From Scolanthus callimorphus (lineage: Eukaryota > Cnidaria > Anthozoa > Actiniaria > Edwardsiidae), in assembly GCA_033964015.1 (NCBI GenBank), contig CM066924.1, positions 11,558,625-11,622,624 of the forward strand: DNA of 64,000 nucleotides, written 5' to 3'. This document shows, in pieces, positions 52,997 to 63,525 of the stretch. The notes below the pieces were generated by a model that worked only from the letters and a program-made list of their open reading frames with translations, was not told the origin of the DNA and did not search any database. Every line of letters starts with the position of its first letter. Positions within the stretch are counted from its first letter, which is position 1. A program made the translations under genes and the position numbers.

Positions 52997-53182
52997 CTAT
53001 GGGTTCTATAGGGTCTATGGGTTCTGTTGGTTCTATAGGGTCTGTGGGTTCTATAGGGTCTATGGTGGTATAGGGTCTATTGATTCTACAGGGTCTATAT
53101 GGGTTCTATAGGGTCTATGGGTTCTATAGGGTCTATGGGTTCTATAGGGTCTATGGTTTCTATAGGGTCTATGGGTTCTATG
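52997..53182 (+). repeat. 18-bp satellite block 1 (GGGTCTATGGGTTCTATA)
   Basis: About ten units of GGGTCTATGGGTTCTATA in plus orientation. The same satellite appears inverted at 53357-54573 and again in plus orientation at 54908-55462. Confidence 0.95.
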
Positions 53183-53356
53183 GGATCTATTATGAAGCAA
53201 GACTAAACGCAGTGGAGGGACTAGAACAATACAAGCTCTTTTGTGGCCTTGATACCATTGTTCAGAGAAGGCACGTATTTCGGTATATACTTCATGGCTG
53301 AATGCCATATAGTCGCCTTGCTCCTATTAGATAAACTCTATGTTACCCACACTATA

Positions 53357-54573
53357 GAACCCATTGACCCTATAGATCCCATAGAACCCATATACCCTAT
53401 AGAACCATAGACCCTATAGGATCCATAGACCCTATAGACCGCATAGACATAGACCCTATAGAACGCATAGACCCTATAGAACCCATAGACCCTATCGATC
53501 CCATATACCCTATAAAACCCATAGATCCTATAGAACGCATAGACCCTATAGAACCCAGAGACCCTATATAACCCATAGAACCCATAGACCCTATAGAACC
53601 CATAGACCCTATAGAACCCATAGAACCCATAGACCCTATGGAACCCATAGACCCTATAGAACCCATAAACCCATAGACCCTATAGAACCCATAGACCCTA
53701 TAGAACCCAAAGACCCTGTAGAATCCATAGACCCTATAGATCCCATAGACCCTATAGATCCCATAGACCCTATAGATCCCATAGACCCTATAGATCCCAT
53801 AGACCCTATAGATCCCATAGAACCCATAGACCCTTTAGAACCCATAGACCATATAGATCCCATAGAACCCATAGACCCTATAGAACCCATAGACCATATA
53901 GATCCCATAGAACCTATACACCCTATAGAACCCATAGACCCTATAAAACCCATAGACCCTATAGATCCAATAGACCCCTTAGATCCCATAGGACCCATAG
54001 ATCCCATAGGACCCATAGATCCCATAGGACCCATAGACCCTATAGAACCCATAGACCCTATAAAACCCATAGACCCTGTACAATCCATAGACCCTATAGA
54101 TCCCATAGACCCTATAGATCCCATAGACCCTATAGATCCCATAGACCCTATAGATCCCATAGAACCCATAGACCCTTTAGAACCCATAGACCATATAGAT
54201 CCCATAGAACCCATAGACCCTATAGAACCCATAGACCATATAGATCCCATAGAACCTATACACCCTATAGACCCATAGACCCTATAAAACCCATAGACCC
54301 TATAGATCCAATAGACCCTTTAGATCCCATAGAACCCATAGACCCTATAGAACCCATAGACCCTATATAACTCATAGACCCTATAGAACCCATAGACCCT
54401 ATAGATCCAGTAGACCCTTTAGATCCCATAGAACCCATAGACCCTATAGAACCCATAGACCATATAGATCACATAGACCCTATAGATCCAATAGACCCTA
54501 TAGATCCCATAGAACCCATAGACCCTTTAGAACCTATAGACCCTATAGAACCCATAGACCCTATAGAACCCAT
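53357..54573 (-). repeat. 18-bp satellite block 2, inverted, with a higher-order unit of about 335 bp
   Basis: About 65 units read as CCCATAGACCCTATAGAA on the plus strand. Variant units (ACCATATAGATCCC, CCTATACACCCTATAG, CCCTTTAGAACCC) recur in the same order about 335 bp apart (53730-53940 and 54090-54270), showing a larger duplicated unit. The 18-bp length keeps frames open, giving meaningless (MGSIGS)n ORFs. Confidence 0.95.
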
Positions 54574-54606
54574 ATGTTATTCGGAGTCGCTTTTGCTTTG
54601 TATTAG

Positions 54607-54823
54607 TATCAAAAAACGGTAAATAATGGTTTACTTACTTTCAACTGATACTTCCAAAATTGCCGCAGCTTCGCGCGCATAAAAAGCGGATGCCGTGGGT
54701 GTAGTATTTACAAACTAAAACATCGTACTGGGCTATGATTAATTTTAGAAAATTTTTATGATGTTTTATCAGTTTCTCCATTTCTTCGGCGTGATTTTCG
54801 TCTCTAAGAAATAAGAATTTCAT
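54607..54823 (-). pseudogene. Duplicate B of the 190-bp segment, with partial coding fragment
   Basis: Sequence matches 52802-52990. The minus-strand ORF (54641-54823) contains RDENHAEEMEKLIKHHKNF, then KLIIAQYDVLVCKYYTHG, which resembles a small conserved piece seen in coral predictions. In copy A the equivalent frame is interrupted. Function unknown. Confidence 0.4.
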
Positions 54824-54907
54824 TAACTGCGTAGTTTAATGTTCAAAATCGCGGCGCGCTTTTGTGTTGACTAGTCGAGACGCCTACTCAGTTGGTCTGT
54901 AGCGTCT

Positions 54908-55462
54908 TATAGGTTCTATGGGTTCTATAGGGTGGTTCTATAGGGTCTATGGGTTCTATAGGCTCTATGAGTTCTTTAGGGTCTATGGGATCTATGGGTT
55001 CTATAGGGTCTATGGGTTCTATATGGGTTCTATAGGGTCTATGAGTTCTATAGGGTCTATGGGTTCTATAGGGTCTATGGGACTAAAGGCTCTATTGGGT
55101 CTATGGGTTCTATAGGCTCTATGAGTTCTTTAGGGTCTATGGGTTCTATAGGGTCTATGGGATCTATAGGGTATATGGGTTCTATAGGGTCTATGGGTTC
55201 TATATGGTCTATGGGTTCTATATGGTCTATAGGTTCTATATGGTCTATGGGTTCTATAGGGTCTATGGGTTCTATAGGGACTACGGGTTCTATAGGGCCT
55301 ACGGGTTCTATAGGGCCTACGAGTTTTATAGGGTCTATGGGTTCTATAGGGTCTATGGGTTCTATAGGGTCTATGGGTTCTATAGGATCTATGGATCGTA
55401 TAGGGTTTATGGTTCAATAGGGTATATGGGTTCTATAGGGTCAATGGGTTCTATGGTGTGGG
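54908..55462 (+). repeat. 18-bp satellite block 3
   Basis: About 30 units in plus orientation with variants (TATATGGTCTATGGG, GGGCCTACGGG). Its right flank at 55453-55525 is an inverted copy of the unique sequence at 53285-53356 beside block 2. Confidence 0.95.
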
Positions 55463-55525
55463 TAACATTGAGTTTATCTAATAGGAACAAGGCGACTATA
55501 TGGCATTCAGCCAATGAAGTATATT

Positions 55526-56198
55526 CCCAATTTTTCTTGCAACTCGCAACGCAACGATGACGAATTATAAAACACTGCGAGTTGCCGCGGGATGTCATAC
55601 ACTCGCAACATTTTTGCAACATGCAATAGAGTCTCCCTCGCAGCCCGTTCTTTGTGTCCCTACATGCAATACGCCTGCGATCAAATTATATTAAAGTACA
55701 GCGGCATATCAAAGTAAAAACATGAATGGTGTGCGCTGATTGGTTAATAAGAAAACATTGCCTCGCGAGTTGCAGAGACATGTCACAAGCGACAGCTATT
55801 TTGCTCGCAATGTTGCGAAAAAAAAGAAATCAAATCTACTTTTCCTGCAACTCGCATCGCAACATTTTTGCCATTTTTGTCAGACGCGCAATGTTCACTG
55901 CAATTCGTAACGCAACAAATTGTGTTGCGAGAACAAGTGCCTCGTGTGACATAAAAACTGAAAAAACCTGATGGTTTCCCATCCTCGCGCGCCAGGGTCT
56001 TCCCTCTTGGTACGAGATTGCTGGATGCGCCGCCGTTTGTTCACGCGGCATTGGAGGATGACGTCACTCGTTTTTCGTGGCACAAATGCAATGTGAGCGG
56101 AACAAGTCGTCCTCTTGCACGCGCGCTTTTTGTGTTCGCTTCACGCACCGAGAAAAAAAACACGGGACCGTGCGCTTTTTTCTTCACTTGGGTCAAGC
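55526..56198. other. No gene; repeated GCAACTCGC-type motifs
   Basis: TTGCAACTCGCAACGCAAC and relatives occur in both orientations at about 55535, 55575, 55762, 55845 and 55895, suggesting fragments of one or more inverted-repeat elements. ORFs on both strands overlap and have no recognisable domain. Confidence 0.5.
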
Positions 56199-56391
56199 GG
56201 GCAGTCGCAAAAAAAATTGCACCCCTCTTGTTGAGGGCCTCTGGAATTCTAGGCTGGGTTGTCAAAATTCAATTCATGGTCATGGTCATGAAAAAAATCA
56301 CTGGAATTACAGGGTGGGTGGTTCAAATTAATAAAATCCAGGGTAGGTAGCTTCCTCAAGAGGGGGGTGCAATTTTTTTTTGCGACTGCCC
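56199..56391. mobile_element. MITE with 30-bp GGGCAGTCGCAAAAAAAATT termini
   Basis: The left end GGGCAGTCGCAAAAAAAATT followed by GCACCCC is matched by an inverted right end at 56360-56391 with one extra T and one or two extra G. The inside carries the repeated GGAATT(C/A)(T/C)A.GGTGGGT motif. Confidence 0.9.
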
Positions 56392-56776
56392 AGTCTAGCA
56401 AGACATTGGATGATAATCTTTTCTAGTTCTGACTTTGCAAGTGTGTGTGTGTGTTGGGGGGGGGGGGGGGGGGAATCAACTGGATTTCACCAATTTTTTG
56501 TGGGAAACTCACAATTGACATCCTGTAAGAGATAAGGTAAGAACTAAAAATAGACTATAGCAAAAGTGTTGCTGTGTTTTACTCATTTCTTCAGCTATTA
56601 AAACTATTAATTGAGAAACTTTCAATATTTCATAATAACAGATTGCTAGTAATTTGAAAAACTTATGTACATAAGTGTGATGATAAAGCTGATAGTGAAC
56701 ATAACCCAAACATGAATCCATATTTTGATATGTTTGTTTGAATTCAGAAAATTATGTATCTTTCTCTTTTTGAATG

Positions 56777-57360
56777 TACAGTTGACTCCCCATAACTCAA
56801 ATCTCCAAGGAAAAAAAAAATTGTTTGAGTTATTGGGAGCAAGTTATTGGGAGGTCAAAGATTTTACTTCAAATCAGGTAATGGTATAATAATAATGAAT
56901 TTATTGTGCCACTACGTCAACCGGGCCATCTCGTAAAAAGTTTGTCATTTAAAGACTTAAACCAATTCATTTTTCTGCTTATAATTTTCACACTGTTTAG
57001 AGAAAAGCGAATATTTCGATGTCTGAGATATCAAGAAAGTCAAGATCCTTTGTTCTGTACTCGCCATGGCCCGGTTGACGTAGTCGCACAGTAAAGACAT
57101 AGTACCTTTGTTATTGAAGGAGAATGTTAATTTAAATATACAGAATTTACAGGAATACTGTCTCATGTATTGTAAAAGCTACATTACTTTTTTTTCATGT
57201 AATTAAATTTGAACAAGCTTCAAAATATACTGAATCTTGAAATAATATGGAGTGGTTACTGATAAAGTTGGAGTAATTCGATAAAAATGTTTGGAAAATG
57301 ACTTGAAGGGAAACAGAAATCACTTCGAGTTAGTGGAATTACTAGAGGTAAAATTGTACT
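56777..57360. mobile_element. Tigger/pogo-like MITE remnant interrupted by another MITE
   Basis: The left end TACAGTTGACTCCCCATAAC followed by TCAAATCTCC, and a right portion around 57324-57358 (TTCGAGTTAGTGGAATTACT then AGGTAAAATTGTA), are typical of Tigger/pogo-type inverted-repeat elements. The exact right end is not recognisable. A second MITE sits inside at 56902-57093. Confidence 0.5.
56902..57093. mobile_element. MITE with CGTCAACCGGGCCAT arms
   Basis: ATTGTGCCACTACGTCAACC with GGGCCAT on the left and inverted ATGGCCCGGTTGACGTAGTC on the right, 192 bp, nested in the Tigger-like remnant. Confidence 0.85.
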
Positions 57361-58325
57361 AAATATATGACAAATCCAAGGGAAACAGATGTACCAATGG
57401 ATCCAGTTCACGTGAGGTTAAAGATCAGATTCACTGTAAAATGCATTTTCAAGATTTCCAGGAAAGCTGACTCCAGCTCCTAAATACATCTGTAGAAAAT
57501 AATGATGTTTATTATTTTTTTTTGTAGGACAGAATCACTTTGCATGATTGTAAAACCTCAGACTTTTCCAAGAGCAAGGATTTGTTATTTACAAGGAGGA
57601 ATATCGTGGCAGCTATATACACAGGATAATGTCTATTTCATTGTTTTTCTAATTCCATCCATACTGTGTGAAATGTTGACTTTCACTTTTACTTGGGTGG
57701 ATCTGTGACTGGACGTTTGAACAACAGCACATGAGGCTCTGGAGAGGATTCAATAAAATAGATTATATTAATACCTGGTAATAGATTTATAAGCAGTGTT
57801 CTCACCATTTTGCCCATAAAAATAATTTGAGGTCAGATCATTTTGGAGAAAATAGGGTTAAACCCACATTGTGGTCATGGCCCTTTGATGTATGTAATAC
57901 CTGATTTACACATTGGAAAAGCTGCAGAATGATTAAATTTGTACACAGCTAAATTTTGTGTACAAAAAAATATTTGTGTCCTCTCTAGACCCCTAGGGTC
58001 CTTTTCAGTCTTGTTCCCAGACCCTACTCTTCTGTTTGTTGGCTCTGGCAGCAGACAATCATAGGGTGATTCCGATTGGTCAATATTTTCACTTGCCATT
58101 ATGAATTTGACTAACTAGATGTAGATTCTAGGACTCTGGCAACAGGATTGGAGTTTTTTTAATGGTATTTTGAGGATGCTCTGTAGCCTTTGCAACTTTA
58201 ATCAGATATCTTCTCTGTTTATTGTTACAGGGACAGCTGTGTGATTGTTTTCTGAATAATTCATATTCAGGTAAAAAGTTACACTAATTTCAAGGCAAAG
58301 TGATTTCAAACTGTTCTTGTTCCTA
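57361..58325. other. Intergenic, no gene seen
   Basis: AT-rich with short ORFs only (for example 57502-57708 plus, 57875-58099 minus), none with recognisable motifs or splice partners. Confidence 0.5.
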
Positions 58326-58876
58326 TAGTACAGCAGATTGGTGCAAAATTGTGCAAATTGATGTTACAAGCATGAAATTCGGCAGAGGGGTAGAGCTTGA
58401 TGTCCTGAGTAATTTCTATATAAAAACCACGCCCAAAAGTAAATACTTCCAGATAACATAAAGATGGGTTGATTTATCTTTATTAAAAAAATAAGAACGT
58501 CTTAATTTTACACAAAAGCCTTGATATGCTACTATATTGACAAATAGATGTCCTGCATTACTATACATATTGAGTCACGCCCTATCTTGCTAACTTACAG
58601 CCTTTATAGATGTACACTTCGCTATTTGGCAAAATCTATTTCTGGGGCTTCCCTTTTCTCCAAATTACAAGTATTGATAAGATTTTGTATGCTGAGTTAT
58701 TCTTAAGTTGAACCACACCCTGTATCAGGTACTTCCAGTTGTGAAAGTTATGAAATAAAAGCCATTCAAAGCAAATGCACTTTCAAAAATATTTGAAATT
58801 TGACTGATCTGCCACGATTACCTTGGCTTATGTATCAACAAAAATTCCATGTTTTGTAATGTGCTGTCTGAAAAGT

Positions 58877-59302
58877 CTAAACATTATGAAGTCTTAAACA
58901 AACAATGAATATTAATTTGGTATTACTGTCGTTCGTAACCTTTTCTGCTCTGCACATGGCAGTGCATTGAAAGCGCGCACATTTGACACATTTACAGCGC
59001 CCGTGGCATTTACAGCGCCCACGACATTTACAGCGCCCGCGACATTTACAGCGCCCGCGACATTTACAGCGCCCACGACATTTACAGCACCCACGACAAC
59101 CGCATTGCACGAGTAGCTGGCACGCTGTAGAGATCTCGGGGAGTACGGTCCAGATTGGTTCACAGCGTTTGTTACATGATGGCTTTTTTACCATCCCAAC
59201 TCTGATGGCGATGGGAGACTTGGTCTGGTGGTCAGTGCTTGCCCCATAGGTATCACATCCATCTTTGGTCTTCTGGAAAACATGTCCGTCCTTGCAACTC
59301 AA
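58877..59302 (-). pseudogene. C-terminal fragment of multicopy anthozoan protein family, expanded Cys-rich tail
   Basis: 141 codons. SCKDGHVFQKTKDGCDTYGA, then SPIAIRVGMVKKPSCNKRCEPIW and LPEISTACQLLVQCGC match the conserved C-terminal end of a multicopy coral protein family that usually finishes in a short Cys-rich CxGRCKC-type tail. Here the tail is expanded to about six CRGRCK units by an 18-bp tandem repeat (58990-59098) and ends CKCVKCARFQCTAMC. Probably metal-binding if expressed. The body of the protein is missing, so this is a fragment. Confidence 0.6.
58990..59098. repeat. 18-bp coding tandem repeat, about six copies
   Basis: Unit GCGCCCGCGACATTTACA (plus strand), encoding CRGRCK on the minus strand. 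Copies differ at one to three positions. Confidence 0.9.
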
Positions 59303-59739
59303 AGGCTTACTCCTTCCATACGATGTTTGGGACTGGGTCAGGGCCAGAGGATTTGTTAAAGTTTGATGCTACAGAGCTGCGAGCCCTACCAGGGGTTACT
59401 AGGAGCTCTTGGGGGACTGAGTGAGTGGAACCCACGAAGCTTGATGACTGGTCATACAAGAACACATTGAAGTGAGCTCTCACATAATTCCTGGATGGAA
59501 GGAATATTATCGTCAACTATCTGTTTCCACCAATCACATGAATCAGTGCTGCCACTCAAGGACTTGACCAACGGGTAACGTCGACGGGTAGCTGACAATT
59601 GCGAGTGTATTTAGCTTTAGATGATTTGCATTAATGCACTTTATGATTCCTTAATTAGGTCTTTATACTGGTACGAGTTTTTCCCATGCTCAGAGAGAGC
59701 AGTTTGTCTTTGAACGATCAGAGAGGTCAGTCTAGGAAT

Positions 59740-59865
59740 ATGGCTCTCAGGCTTCTGCTCGTCTTCTTATTCCTTGACCTCGGTTTATCTGTACGTTGCG
59801 CCTACCTTCAGACTGCTGTTGCCACGTCCCAGGCAACGTCTATCTTCTTCATGTTGTTTTGTTAG
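59740..59865 (+). CDS. 41-codon ORF with signal-peptide-like N terminus
   Basis: MALRLLLVFLFLDLGLSVRC at the start, then AYLQTAVATSQATSIFFMLF and Cys before TAG. The first 20 residues are a textbook hydrophobic signal sequence with a C-A-Y cleavage-like region. It could be a first exon (GTACGT donor at about 59791) of a secreted protein whose other exons are not visible, or chance. It abuts the 3' end of the minus-strand gene fragment. Confidence 0.3.
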   Translation: MALRLLLVFLFLDLGLSVRCAYLQTAVATSQATSIFFMLFC

Positions 59866-60125
59866 TAATGGCGCTTATAAAAAGAATAAACAAATGATAT
59901 GCTTAGTGCTATCCCTTTTAAGGTCTTACAGTTCTCTTCTTTAAGCATATTAACCACGGCGGTTCCGTCAATCACGACTGCATCGACTTCAGGGGGCTCA
60001 CTCTGAACAGTAGGGGCAACCATCTCCAGGCATCCTGTGAGCTCCGACTTGCTGCAGGTACACAGGTACAGGTGCTGCAGGTCACCAAAGTCGGATAGGG
60101 ATGGTGAAACTAGATATTGAAGCAC
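59862..60125 (-). pseudogene. Internal fragment of the same multicopy anthozoan protein family
   Basis: Contains EMVAPTVQSEPPEVDAVVIDG followed by TAVVNMLKEENCKT, a conserved block in the second half of the family's large proteins. Sequence after CKT (LKGIALSISFVYSF) departs from the family, marking a deletion. Between here and 59302 a frame near 59450-59500 (FNVFLYDQSSSF) may be another scrap. Confidence 0.6.
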
Positions 60126-60546
60126 TCGTTACACGGAACGTTTGGCTTTGCTTTCAAAACTGAAGCAAGTAACTATGTGAAATGATTTTTTCGAGAAACG
60201 GAGTTTAGTGGCTTGTACATCTCAGTTAACCCCTCGCCTCCCTTCGCCTGATAGCAGACAAAAATGCTTCAAAAGCAACAACTGACCAAAAGGACATTGA
60301 ATTGCTACAAAGCAGAAAACAACGCTTTACGAGAAGTTATATTAAAGAACATTATTTTCCTATAGAAAAGTGTACTTGCGAGTAGTGGTAGAATTGAAGC
60401 AAAAAAATTAATTGAAATCTCTTTCTTAGCTCAAAGCCAAAAAGACGTTTTGAACGTGCCAAGAGCAGCCATTTTGGGCGTGGTTAGCTGTGAAGGTGCT
60501 AGTTAAGTTGTCTGTAATAGGTTGCAAAAACGATTTCAATAATAAC

Positions 60547-61488
60547 TGTAACCGGCGAAAACGCGCGACGACTCCCGGAATCTCGGGAAGCGCCGTCGAT
60601 CCACGCGGTTAAGAAACTAAAACTAAAAAGCGAAATGAAAGGTTTGGCGCTAACATAAGGACGCGCCTGAAACTTAAACTGAAATTAACTGAACATAAAA
60701 CTTATCAGGATCCGCGAGCGAAGGCAACGTGAGAACAAATGATGGATGCAAGGAGTGGACTTATAAGAGATTTATTACGGAACTTACGAACATATTACAA
60801 AACTGTTACGATACATGTGAAATTCTATAAGGCGAAACTCTTTAAACAATTCCAACCAAAACTACTAAAAGCCGTCAAAACTCTCACGAAACTCTAGCGA
60901 AATATCAAAAACTCTTCTGAAAACTATTGTGTCACAATTCCAAAACGACTCTAAACATTCTTACTCAGAAACACTTGTTGCGCACAAAATCTTGTTCGAA
61001 AACTCTTTACGAATAATTGAAATCCTAAAGCTGATCTATCTTTCCAAAAATACTTACAACGGAGAACAGAGCACAGCTTACACTCAAGACTTCAGCCGGC
61101 CGGGGGCAAAGCCCCGACTCTTGTTGACTGTCTCTGCTTTGCGACTTCTCTGCTTTGCTCTCCTTCAATCCCTCTCTCCAATAATCTAAATCCGCGTATT
61201 TATACTAGCTATCACTAACGAGCTTGTAATAGAAATTAATGAAACAAAACTTAAACACGGGTTCCGCCCTTGCTAAATTTCCGGTCAACAAAGGAACTAT
61301 TTACCTACTTAGCGGCAATTTGCGCAATTAGGAAATTAGCGGCAACCATAACACAGCAGACTGCGCACACAACGGAAGAAGATAACAACGCCTACTTCTC
61401 CCTTGTGCTGATACAAAAAAGTAATAATTCTAAAGTCCTCTTTCTGAGTTTTGCGAACTTAAAATCACTGAAAAGTGATCTGGTCACA
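60547..61488 (-). repeat. 3' LTR
   Basis: Downstream LTR in the minus orientation, preceded by a purine-rich tract. Near-identity to the 5' LTR implies recent insertion. Confidence 0.9.
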
Positions 61489-61506
61489 TTCGCCACCTCT
61501 TTTGTT
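61489..61506 (-). other. Polypurine tract
   Basis: The minus strand reads AACAAAAGAGGTGGCGAA directly before the 3' LTR, in the position required for plus-strand priming. Confidence 0.65.
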
Positions 61507-62563
61507 CGACTCGTCCTCGAGCGAACTAAACAATATATGAGTCAAAGTCCAGCTATAAAGGAAACTAAAATGTCAAGTCCTTGTTTATCTAACTCCCGCA
61601 TCATACTATAGCATCATACCATCGGTCAAGTTCATTGTTATGTCGTCTAACTCCTCGGAACTTTTGCCCGCACCACGCTTTTTCCCGCTCTTGATACGAT
61701 GCCTTGACTGCTTTACTCTTTTCTTGGCTTGCGACGGAATTGTTCATCAATAAAGTGCGGCCTTGTCCGCCAGTGGTTCCGTTTAGAACACCACAAACTC
61801 TTACTGGAACGCACGCCACCACGCCATTCAGTTCCTCGCAGTCCCCTTGATACTCTATCACGCCATCCTCTTGGAAAACCTTTAACCGTCAAGTCCTTTT
61901 GTGAATCATATTTGCGACAGCAGCTCGGTCCTGGACGTCTCTTAGCACACATTCTCCTAGTGGCTACTTTAGGAATTCACCGGGCCCTGGCGAATCCTAG
62001 AACACTATATAGTTAGACCCCTGCTAACTACCAAATACCACAGCTAGACTCCTGCTAACTATGCAACGCCAGCTCTCTCCTGCCGTCTTGAAACAACCAG
62101 TGGAATAGGTACTTCTCCCAGGGAAATCTTGCCGTCGGCAGAGGTGCTACAACTACGAGACCTCGTGTGAGTGACTCGCCATTTTAACCCCAATGGACGA
62201 GTGCTATCTCCGTAGACCCTCTCACAGCCATCCTTCCCGTACTTCTTCCACTCAAGTCGCTTGTATCGCCATCAGGAACATGAAGGTGGCGTTTGCCATC
62301 GCTTTTCTTGGTCCCGATCATACAAGGGTGTCCCAAAACTTCAGAGCTGTTATCGTGTCCAGATTCTCCGACTGTTGTCTGTCTCGTTTGAGCTTCACGT
62401 ATCATTCCTGTCTTGGTCCGGTTGGTCGTGCATTATTGGTCACACGAATCAGCGTGTCTCGTCGTGCCTTTCATGTTAAGCGTGTGTTCTCTCCCGTTGT
62501 AAGAAACCTAACCTACATGGAAATCTAAATCCTAATAAAAACCTAAGCCACAAAAACACTTGC

Positions 62564-62581
62564 ACCCCACTCCTGGTACCA
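62564..62581 (-). other. Primer binding site, tRNA-Leu type
   Basis: The minus strand reads TGGTACCAGGAGTGGGGT starting 3 nt after the 5' LTR. This is complementary over 18 nt to the 3' end of animal tRNA-Leu(UAA), ending CCCCACTCCTGGTA-CCA (tRNA sequence from memory). Confidence 0.8.
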
Positions 62582-62584
62582 AAA

Positions 62585-63525
62585 TGTAACCGGCGAAAAC
62601 GCGCGACGACTCCCGGAATCTCGGGAAGCGCCGTCGATCCACGCGGTTAAGAAACTAAAACTAAAAAGCGAAATGAAAGGTTTGGCGCTAACATAAGGAC
62701 GCGCCTGAAACTTAAACTGAAATTAACTGAACATAAAACTTATCAGGATCCGCGAGCGAAGGCAACGTGAGAACAAATGATGGATGCAAGGAGTGGACTT
62801 ATAAGAGATTTATTACGGAACTTACGAACATATTACAAAACTGTTACGATACATGTGAAATTCTATAAGGCGAAACTCTTTAAACAATTCCAACCAAAAC
62901 TACTAAAAGCCGTCAAAACTCTCACGAAACTCTAGCGAAATATCAAAAACTCTTCTGAAAACTATTGTGTCACAATTCCAAAACGACTCTAAACATTCTT
63001 ACTCAGAAACACTTGTTGCGCACAAAATCTTGTTCGAAAACTCTTTACGAATAATTGAAATCCTAAAGCTGATCTATCTTTCCAAAAATACTTACAACGG
63101 AGAACAGAGCACAGCTTACACTCAAGACTTCAGCCGGCCGGGGGCAAAGCCCCGACTCTTGTTGACTGTCTCTGCTTTGCGACTTCTCTGCTTTGCTCTC
63201 CTTCAATCCCTCTCTCCAATAATCTAAATCCGCGTATTTATACTAGCTATCACTAACGAGCTTGTAATAGAAATTAATGAAACAAAACTTAAACACGGGT
63301 TCCGCCTTGCTAAATTTCCGGTCAACAAAGGAACTATTTACCTACTTAGCGGCAATTTGCGCAATTAGGAAATTAGCGGCAACCATAACACAGCAGACTG
63401 CGCACACAACGGAAGAAGATAACAACGCCTACTTCTCCCTTGTGCTGATACAAAAAAGTAATAATTCTAAAGTCCTCTTTCTGAGTTTTGCGAACTTAAA
63501 ATCACTGAAAAGTGATCTGGTCACA
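62585..63525 (-). repeat. 5' LTR
   Basis: Upstream LTR in the element's own (minus) orientation, because the primer binding site lies 3 nt inside it. The plus-strand ORF at 62967-63227 is identical in the other LTR and is not a gene. Confidence 0.9.

Larger units (their letters stand above)
60547..63525 (-). mobile_element. Non-autonomous LTR retrotransposon, minus orientation
   Basis: Two direct repeats of 942 and 941 bp (60547-61488 and 62585-63525) are almost identical, differing visibly by one base indel near 61268/63307. On the minus strand each LTR starts TGTGACCAGATC and ends CGCCGGTTACA. The internal 1.1 kb has no gag or pol. TAAC flanks both sides (60543-60546, 63526-63529). A primer binding site and a polypurine tract are in the expected places. 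Confidence 0.9.

Noticed and set aside
53080..55560. (MGSIGS)n and (YRTHRP)n ORFs
   Set aside because: Products of an 18-bp satellite read in all frames on both strands.
60929..61611. Plus-strand ORFs of 86 and 113 codons, repeated at 62967-63528
   Set aside because: They lie inside the LTRs and duplicate exactly with them; the element is oriented on the minus strand.
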